Shown here one piece after another: positions 6,339 through 11,179 of a stretch of 11,179 nucleotides of DNA. The DNA is from an uncultured Pirellulaceae bacterium (GTDB lineage Bacteria > Planctomycetota > Planctomycetia > Pirellulales > Pirellulaceae), in NCBI GenBank assembly GCA_934255105.1, contig CAKQNH010000075.1, forward strand, positions 1 to 11,179, given 5' to 3'. Each line of letters opens with the position of its first letter. The stretch's first letter is position 1. Below the pieces are notes generated by a model. The model saw nothing but the letters and a program-made list of their open reading frames with translations. It did no database searches and was not told the DNA's origin. Both the position numbers and the translations under genes were made by a program.

Positions 6339-7736
6339 TTAAACCCATCCGGTCGCTTGGTACAGGGCGATCACGACGAACACGGCGAGCGTCTTGATCA
6401 GAGTAATCGCGAAAATGTCGCCGTAGGCTTGGCGATGTGTCAGCCCGGTGACGGCCAATAGCGTTATGACAGCACCGTTGTGAGGTAGCGTGTCCATGCC
6501 GCCGCTGGCCATCGAGGCCACGCGGTGCAGCACCTCCATCGGAATCCCCGCTGCCTGAGCATTCTGGATGAACGACTCCGACATCGCGGCTAAGGCGATG
6601 CTCAAACCGCCTGAGGCAGACCCGGTGATCCCTGCTAGGGCCGTCACTGTGACCGCTTCGTTGACCAACGGATTGGGAATCGACTTCAGCGCATTGGACA
6701 CTATCAAAAAGCCGGGTAGCGCGGCGATAACGGCGCCGAAGCCATATTCCGAAGCGGTGTTGGTGGCGGCCAATATCGCACCTGAGATCGCCGGTTTTGT
6801 TCCTTCGGAAAGCTTGTCCCGCATCTGTTTCCAAGCCAGCAACACCACGGCTAGGATCCCCATCAACAGCGCGGCTTCGATCGACCAAATCGCCGAGATC
6901 TTAGCGACTTCCTGTTGGATTGGTTCCGCCGTGCCAACCACGGAGGGCAAAAACGTGTGGTGTTCGTCGTACAGACGTGGGATCGCTGCCGTCAAAATTT
7001 TGTTCGTGATCGCCACCAGGATCAGCGGCAGAATCGCGATCCAAGCCGCCGGGAGCGTGTCGTGATGAAACGACTCGGGTTCATTGACCAGTGTGTCCCC
7101 GTAGCCTTCGCCGCTGGCCGCGGCGCGGGCGCAGCGGTATTGCAAATAGATCATTCCGCCAATAAACACAAACAAACTGCCCGCCATCCCCAACCACGGT
7201 GCAGCATAAATGTTCGTTTTGAAAAAAGCAGCCGGTATCACGTTTTGGATCTGCGGCGTCCCCGGCATTGCATCCATCGTAAAGCTGAACGCTCCCAGCG
7301 CGATCGTGGCGGGAATCAAGCGTTTGGCGATTCCACTTTGACGGAATAATTCGGCGGCAAAGGGATAGACGGCAAACACCGCTACGAATAACGACACGCC
7401 GCCGTAGGTCAGCAGCGCGCTAACGACGACGATGCTCAGCACGCTTCGCTCGCGTCCCAGCAGTGCGATGATCGACGAGGCGATCGACTTGGCGAACCCC
7501 GATAGCTCCATCGCTTTTCCAAAGATGGCGCCCAACAGAAAGATCGGGAAATACAATTTTAGAAAGCCCGCCATCTTTTCCATGAACAGACCAGTGAACA
7601 TCGGCGCGACCTCAGTCGGATCGGTCAATAGCACCGCCCCCATCGCCGCCAGCGGCGCAAACAAGATCACGCTGAAACCGCGATAGGCTGCCAGCATCAA
7701 AAACCCAAGGGCCGCCAGGATGATCAGTAAACTCAT
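6339..7736 (-). CDS. GntP-family permease, probable 3-hydroxybutyrate transporter
   Basis: A 465-aa polytopic inner-membrane carrier. The sequence is hydrophobic throughout, with roughly eleven or twelve helices; polar loops occur mainly at about 200-230 (RCARAAASGEGYGD) and 255-290. Family features include LTYGGVSLFVAVFAVYPFA in the first half, DAMPGTPQIQNVIPAAF (the substrate-region signature) and GMDTLPHNGAVITLLAVTG near the end. GntP carriers import gluconate and related hydroxy-acids with protons; a branch next to hydroxybutyrate dehydrogenase genes is annotated as hydroxybutyrate permease. Here the ATG overlaps the stop of the dehydrogenase in ATGA (7736-7733), which strongly supports D-3-hydroxybutyrate (or acetoacetate) as substrate. 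Length is normal for the family. Another hydroxy-acid is possible. Confidence 0.88.
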   Translation of the reverse strand: MSLLIILAALGFLMLAAYRGFSVILFAPLAAMGAVLLTDPTEVAPMFTGLFMEKMAGFLKLYFPIFLLGAIFGKAMELSGFAKSIASSIIALLGRERSVLSIVVVSALLTYGGVSLFVAVFAVYPFAAELFRQSGIAKRLIPATIALGAFSFTMDAMPGTPQIQNVIPAAFFKTNIYAAPWLGMAGSLFVFIGGMIYLQYRCARAAASGEGYGDTLVNEPESFHHDTLPAAWIAILPLILVAITNKILTAAIPRLYDEHHTFLPSVVGTAEPIQQEVAKISAIWSIEAALLMGILAVVLLAWKQMRDKLSEGTKPAISGAILAATNTASEYGFGAVIAALPGFLIVSNALKSIPNPLVNEAVTVTALAGITGSASGGLSIALAAMSESFIQNAQAAGIPMEVLHRVASMASGGMDTLPHNGAVITLLAVTGLTHRQAYGDIFAITLIKTLAVFVVIALYQATGWV

Positions 7737-8506
7737 TGCGCTGTCCAGCCTCCGTCGATCGTGATGGTCTGCCCGGTCACGTTCCGCGCCAGCGGACTGA
7801 TCAGGTATTCGATTGCTGCCGCCACCTCTTCGCCGCTGATGAATGCTTGTTTGGGCATTGGGGCGAGCATCACGTCCTGGATCACTTGTTGTTCTGAAAT
7901 GCCGCGAGCGCGAGCTTGGTCACCGATCTGGGCGTCGACAAGCGGGGTGCGGATGTAGGCCGGACAGATCACGTTGCTGGTGATATCGGTTCCGGCGGTC
8001 TCCAGCGCCAACACTTTGGAGAAACCCAGCAGCGCGTGCTTGGCGGCGGTGTAGGCCGCTTTGTAGGGCGAGGCGACGAGCGAATGGATCGAGCCGATGT
8101 GGACGATGCGTCCGAAGCCCTCCGCTCGCATGCCTGGCAACGCCGACCGCGTCATCAGAAACGTCCCCTTGACCATGACATCGAACAGCAAATCCCATTT
8201 CGCTACTGGGAATTCAGCCAGCGCCGCGACATGCTGCAGGCCAGCATTGTTAATCAGCACACCCACCGAGCCGTATTGGCCGAACAAACCCTGCACGCCT
8301 GTTTCGGAAGTCACATCCAAGCGGTGCGCCGTCGCCGTTCCGCCCTCGGAGGTGATTTCCTCAGCTACTGACGCCGCGCGGGCGAGATCGACATCCGTGA
8401 TCAAGAGCGCGTGCCCTTGCTGCGCAAGCGAGATCCCCAGACTGCGGCCGAGGCCGCTGCCCGCGCCAGTGATTAAGATCTTGTGCTTCATATTAATGGT
8501 TTTCAT
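7733..8506 (-). CDS. bdhA: D-3-hydroxybutyrate dehydrogenase (SDR family)
   Basis: Oxidises D-3-hydroxybutyrate to acetoacetate with NAD+ in the cytoplasm. The 257-aa product is a classical short-chain dehydrogenase: TGAGSGLG (13-20) for cofactor binding, Asp38 at the end of the second strand (NAD preference), NNAG (86-89), and catalytic Ser139, Tyr152 and Lys156. Features specific to 3-hydroxybutyrate dehydrogenases are present: NNAGLQHVA with Gln91, His141, VASPYK with Lys149, the stretch DQARARGISEQQVIQDVML and the C-terminal ITIDGGWTA. These make the substrate assignment strong. The start is uncertain: ATG at 8506 (used here) or at 8491 (252 aa). Neither has a clear Shine-Dalgarno, and the frame is open further upstream without coding character. 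It overlaps the permease start by 4 bases, so the two are coupled. Upstream lies a 210-base gap. Confidence 0.93.
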   Translation of the reverse strand: MKTINMKHKILITGAGSGLGRSLGISLAQQGHALLITDVDLARAASVAEEITSEGGTATAHRLDVTSETGVQGLFGQYGSVGVLINNAGLQHVAALAEFPVAKWDLLFDVMVKGTFLMTRSALPGMRAEGFGRIVHIGSIHSLVASPYKAAYTAAKHALLGFSKVLALETAGTDITSNVICPAYIRTPLVDAQIGDQARARGISEQQVIQDVMLAPMPKQAFISGEEVAAAIEYLISPLARNVTGQTITIDGGWTAQ

Positions 8507-8716
8507 GGAATTGAAATCGATTAACGCCGAGCGGCAGCAGGCCAAAATGCACCGCTGGATGTGCTCAATGCGAGAGTCTCTCGGGCACCATCGAATAGGC
8601 GAACTCCTAGGCACGGCCCGCGCAGGCGACGGCATAAGTGGTGGCGCAGGCGGTGACAACGCTGCGCTGCTTTCACAGCCACGCAGCCGAGGGCGGCGCC
8701 CGCTTGCCTCCCAAAG
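8507..8716 (-). promoter_or_regulatory. Internal operon gap with possible operator palindrome
   Basis: This 210-base spacer separates the synthetase stop from the dehydrogenase start, although the other two junctions of the cluster overlap by 4 bases. It contains a perfect 13-base palindrome, CGAGAGTCTCTCG (8571-8583), about 65 bases before the dehydrogenase ATG, and a direct repeat GCGCAGGCG at 8620-8628 and 8644-8652. A short GC stem GGGC/GCCC lies just after the synthetase stop. A possible -10 (TTAATC, minus strand, near 8520) is weak and I cannot pair it well. An internal promoter or regulator site is inferred, not shown. Confidence 0.35.
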
Positions 8717-10549
8717 CTAAGGCTGGAATTGGTCGCGGAGCACGCGCCGCATGACTTTGTTCGAGGTGGTGCGTGGTAGTGCGTCGATGAAGACGAGCTC
8801 ATGGATTTTGAACAGGGGGTTCAATTCTTGCCGGATCGCCGACTGCATGCTGGCCATCATCGCGGCTCGGTCCTGAACATGTCCTTCAGATGCCACGACA
8901 TAGACGACCAATTGACTCGGGCCGCCACTGGGAGCAACGCCGATCGCGGCGGTTTCCGAGACCCCTGCGACCGATTGCAACACGCGTTCGATCTCTGCCG
9001 AGCTGACCTTGATGCCTCCCAGATTCATCGTGTCATCGGCTCGCCCCATGGCTCGCCAACCGCCCCCGGGAAGCTTCTGCATCTGGTCTCCGTGACGCCG
9101 CAGTCGCTCTCCGTGCGGCCCCGTCGGCGTGTCGGCATAGTAGGCTTCGTGGTGGTCCTTGTTCAGCAGCGTCGTGGAGCATCCAATCGACGGCGGAATA
9201 AGAAAGACCTCACCGTTGTCGGAGACTTCCCCCGATTCATTGAGGATCACCATGTCCAACCCCAGCGTGGGCGTGTTGAACTCGGCCGCCACGCAGGGGA
9301 GCGCGACGACGTTGGTAATGTAGCCACCGCCGAGTTCAGTTCCGCCGCAATATTCGATGATCGGTCGGTCTCCAGCTTGTTCCATCAACCACCGCATGTC
9401 GCTCGCATCCGAGCATTCGCCGGTCGAGCTGAACAGTTCGATCGAGGACCAATCCAAACCCTCGGTCGCACCGGTCGCGCGCCAAGTCTTCACCAGGCTG
9501 GGGACGACACCCAGCATCGTGGTTCGCGCATCTTGCACAAAGCGACAGAACTCGGCACCAGTCGGTGCTCCGCAATACAGTCCCATCGTGGCGCGGTTCA
9601 AAAGGCTAGAGAAAATCAACCAGGGACCCATCATCCAACCAATGTTCGTCGGCCAAACCACCACATCGCCGGGGCGGACGTTATGATGGAAATGCGAGTC
9701 GGCGGCGCATTTCAGCGGGGTGGTATGAGTCCACGGAATGACTTTCGGATCGCCGGTCGTCCCCGACGAGAAGAGGATATTTAGCGGTGCCGACGGATCT
9801 TGGACGGCAATTGGAACGGTATCCGCAGCGCCCAGGAAGTCACTCCAGCGACAATCGCTATCGCGCAGTTCGGTTGCCTCGTCATCACCGATCACGATCG
9901 CCCGGGGCGCGCCGGACTCCTTCACGATGGCATACAAAGGATGCGACTTGCCGCCCCGGCGGATCACGTCTTGAGTAACGATCCCCACAGCCCCCGAAAG
10001 TTCTAGGCGCTTAGCGACTTCCTTGGGGCGAAAACTGTCCGCGATACTAACAGCCACACAGCCCGCCCACAGGATACCCAGATAGGCGGCCACGCACTCG
10101 GGTGTCATCGGCATCATGATCGCCACCGCGTCGCCAGGGGCGAAGCCACAGCGGACCAGCCCCGCAGCCACGCGGGCAGACATCGTTTTCAATTCGCCGA
10201 CGGTCATCACTGACAGCTCGCCACCCTCGTCGCGGAAGACGATCGCCGGAGAGTCCGCTGGAGCAGAAAAGCAGCTTTCCACGATGTTCATCTTCGCGCC
10301 CGGAAACCAATTCGGCGATTCCACTCCATCGGAAAGGTCGAGCACGCGGTCGTAGGGCTGGCGAAAGCGAATGCCCAAGCGTTCGACCACGGCGGCCCAG
10401 TAGGGTTCGCGCTCGTCCACCGACCAGCGATGCAGTTCGTCATAGGAATCGACCGCCGCGTACTGCATTAGCCATTCTATGTTGGTGCCGCTCAGGGATT
10501 GCGGCGTTGGGGTCCAGACGCCGTCGGAGGTTGCTCTGACATTTTTCAT
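8717..10549 (-). CDS. AMP-forming acyl-CoA synthetase, probable acetoacetate-activating enzyme
   Basis: Activates a carboxylic acid with ATP through an acyl-AMP and loads it on CoA. The 610-aa product has all core motifs of the superfamily: the phosphate loop SSGTTGDPK (261-269), YCGGTE (400-405), RHGD (485-488, ribose-binding Asp), the hinge and CoA-binding stretch GRADDTMNLGGIKVSS (502-517), and the catalytic Lys598 in RTTSNKVMRRVLR. An extended N-terminus (about 20-95) with WFPGAKMN resembles acetyl/acetoacetyl-CoA synthetases. From memory, the stretches VIPWTHTTPLKCAADSHFH, PTNIGWMMGPWLIFSSLLN and IEYCGGTELGGGYIT are very close to plant peroxisomal AAE17/AAE18. Placement between thiolase and hydroxybutyrate dehydrogenase points to acetoacetate as substrate; another short or medium-chain acid is possible. 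The ATG at 10549 overlaps the thiolase stop in ATGA, and GGAG eight bases upstream supports it over a longer frame to 10597. Confidence 0.88.
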   Translation of the reverse strand: MKNVRATSDGVWTPTPQSLSGTNIEWLMQYAAVDSYDELHRWSVDEREPYWAAVVERLGIRFRQPYDRVLDLSDGVESPNWFPGAKMNIVESCFSAPADSPAIVFRDEGGELSVMTVGELKTMSARVAAGLVRCGFAPGDAVAIMMPMTPECVAAYLGILWAGCVAVSIADSFRPKEVAKRLELSGAVGIVTQDVIRRGGKSHPLYAIVKESGAPRAIVIGDDEATELRDSDCRWSDFLGAADTVPIAVQDPSAPLNILFSSGTTGDPKVIPWTHTTPLKCAADSHFHHNVRPGDVVVWPTNIGWMMGPWLIFSSLLNRATMGLYCGAPTGAEFCRFVQDARTTMLGVVPSLVKTWRATGATEGLDWSSIELFSSTGECSDASDMRWLMEQAGDRPIIEYCGGTELGGGYITNVVALPCVAAEFNTPTLGLDMVILNESGEVSDNGEVFLIPPSIGCSTTLLNKDHHEAYYADTPTGPHGERLRRHGDQMQKLPGGGWRAMGRADDTMNLGGIKVSSAEIERVLQSVAGVSETAAIGVAPSGGPSQLVVYVVASEGHVQDRAAMMASMQSAIRQELNPLFKIHELVFIDALPRTTSNKVMRRVLRDQFQP

Positions 10550-11179
10550 GATGGGCGCTCCACGACTACGGCACATCCCATCCCACCACCGACGCACAAC
10601 GCGGCGAGCCCGCGGCGTGGCTGGCGATGTGCTAAATGAACTAGCAAACGCGCTCCGCTGGCTCCGATCGGGTGCCCCAGTGCGATCGCGCCGCCATCGG
10701 GATTCACCTTGGCGTCGTCCAGCTCAAGCTCTTTGATACAAGCCAGCGACTGTGCGGCAAAGGCTTCGTTGAGTTCGACCATATCGAAATCTCGTGCATT
10801 GCAGCCGAGCTTGCGTATGGCGTGGACCGGCCCCATGCCCATTAGCGAAGGCTCGCAACCCGCCGCCGCTGCCGCAGTCAGCACCATCATGGGCTGCAGT
10901 CCGCACTGGCGACCGGTTTGTTCGTCACACAGCAGCAGCAGCGCGGCACCATCATTGATTCCCGAGGCGTTGCCGGCCGTTACCATTCCATCTTTCTTGA
11001 ACATGGGGGCCAGCGAAGCCAACTTTTCAGCGGTCGTATCGGGGCGCGGGTGCTCGTCTCGATCGAGACCATCGACTGCGACGATCTCCGATTGGAAATG
11101 TCCGGCTTGTTCGGCCGCAGCATATCGCTTCTGGCTGGTCGCCGCAAAACGATCTTGAGCCTCGCGCGATATCCCGTAC
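10546..11179 (-). CDS. Acetyl-CoA acetyltransferase (thiolase), C-terminal part
   Basis: Splits acetoacetyl-CoA with CoA into two acetyl-CoA, or runs the reverse condensation. The window holds roughly the last 210 residues; the frame runs open to the window edge, so the start and the nucleophilic cysteine of the N-terminal half lie outside. Visible family landmarks are GNASGINDGAAL, NEAFAAQSLA, GGAIALGHPIGASGAR with the catalytic His, and CVGGGMGCA with the second catalytic Cys near the C-terminus. All active-site residues expected in this half are present. A TTG at 11022 is internal and not a start, because clear thiolase sequence (YGISREAQDRFAATSQKRY) continues upstream of it. The stop overlaps the synthetase ATG by 4 bases. 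The gene is upstream in the transcript, so the cluster's main promoter is probably beyond the window. Confidence 0.95.
   Translation of the reverse strand, partial: YGISREAQDRFAATSQKRYAAAEQAGHFQSEIVAVDGLDRDEHPRPDTTAEKLASLAPMFKKDGMVTAGNASGINDGAALLLLCDEQTGRQCGLQPMMVLTAAAAAGCEPSLMGMGPVHAIRKLGCNARDFDMVELNEAFAAQSLACIKELELDDAKVNPDGGAIALGHPIGASGARLLVHLAHRQPRRGLAALCVGGGMGCAVVVERPS

Noticed and set aside
6334..6888. 184-codon minus-strand frame overlapping the permease gene
   Set aside because: Out of frame with the permease and rich in Arg and Gly; a shadow.
8507..8659. N-terminal extension of the dehydrogenase to 8659
   Set aside because: The added residues are Pro/Ser/Arg-rich with no homology to the family, whose members begin just before the TGxxxGxG motif.
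7916..8720. Long plus-strand frames opposite the dehydrogenase gene and the gap before it
   Set aside because: Antisense shadows of a clear SDR enzyme; no start signals or domains.
8801..9784. 327-codon plus-strand open frame opposite the synthetase gene
   Set aside because: It is antisense to a well-supported gene with all family motifs; its His/Arg-rich translation is the usual shadow of GC-rich coding DNA.

Overview
The window looks like a chromosomal segment of a planctomycete, probably of the Pirellulaceae (Rhodopirellula/Blastopirellula type). This is inferred from three things: a large exported protein with no recognisable family beside ordinary metabolic genes, REP-like hairpin repeats in non-coding DNA, and moderately GC-rich codon use. 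No rRNA, tRNA, CRISPR array, transposase or integrase was seen. The taxonomic call comes from reading alone.

Layout. (1) Positions 1-639 hold no convincing gene. They carry two repeat doublets: a GC-rich inverted pair (22-64 and 97-143) and a hairpin pair (328-350 and 357-379) whose differences are all compensatory. (2) Positions 640-2331 (+) form a compact three-gene unit: a site-2-protease-type M50 membrane metalloprotease, a small charged helical protein of 81 aa, and a Pol-beta-fold nucleotidyltransferase whose GTG start overlaps the preceding stop. A hairpin follows. (3) Positions 2332-3013 are largely empty. (4) Positions 3014-4399 (+) encode an exported protein of unknown function. It converges, across a strong hairpin (4409-4442), on (5) a minus-strand gene (6244-4478) for an exported protein with an N-terminal propeller-like half and a C-terminal five-bladed glycosidase-like half. 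(6) Positions 6339-11179 (-) are a four-gene ketone-body cluster. In transcription order it encodes a thiolase (5' end outside the window), an AMP-forming acyl-CoA synthetase, D-3-hydroxybutyrate dehydrogenase and a GntP-family permease.

Together the last four genes give a complete route: uptake of 3-hydroxybutyrate, oxidation to acetoacetate, activation to acetoacetyl-CoA, and thiolysis to two acetyl-CoA. Two of the three junctions are 4-base ATGA stop/start overlaps. The exception is a 210-base gap before the dehydrogenase, which contains a 13-base palindrome and may be a secondary regulatory point. The synthetase resembles the plant peroxisomal acyl-activating enzymes AAE17/18 more than classical acetoacetyl-CoA synthetase. 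Its assignment to acetoacetate therefore rests on context. The most unusual items are this synthetase, the 81-aa/nucleotidyltransferase pair, the double-propeller exported protein and the covarying hairpin doublet.
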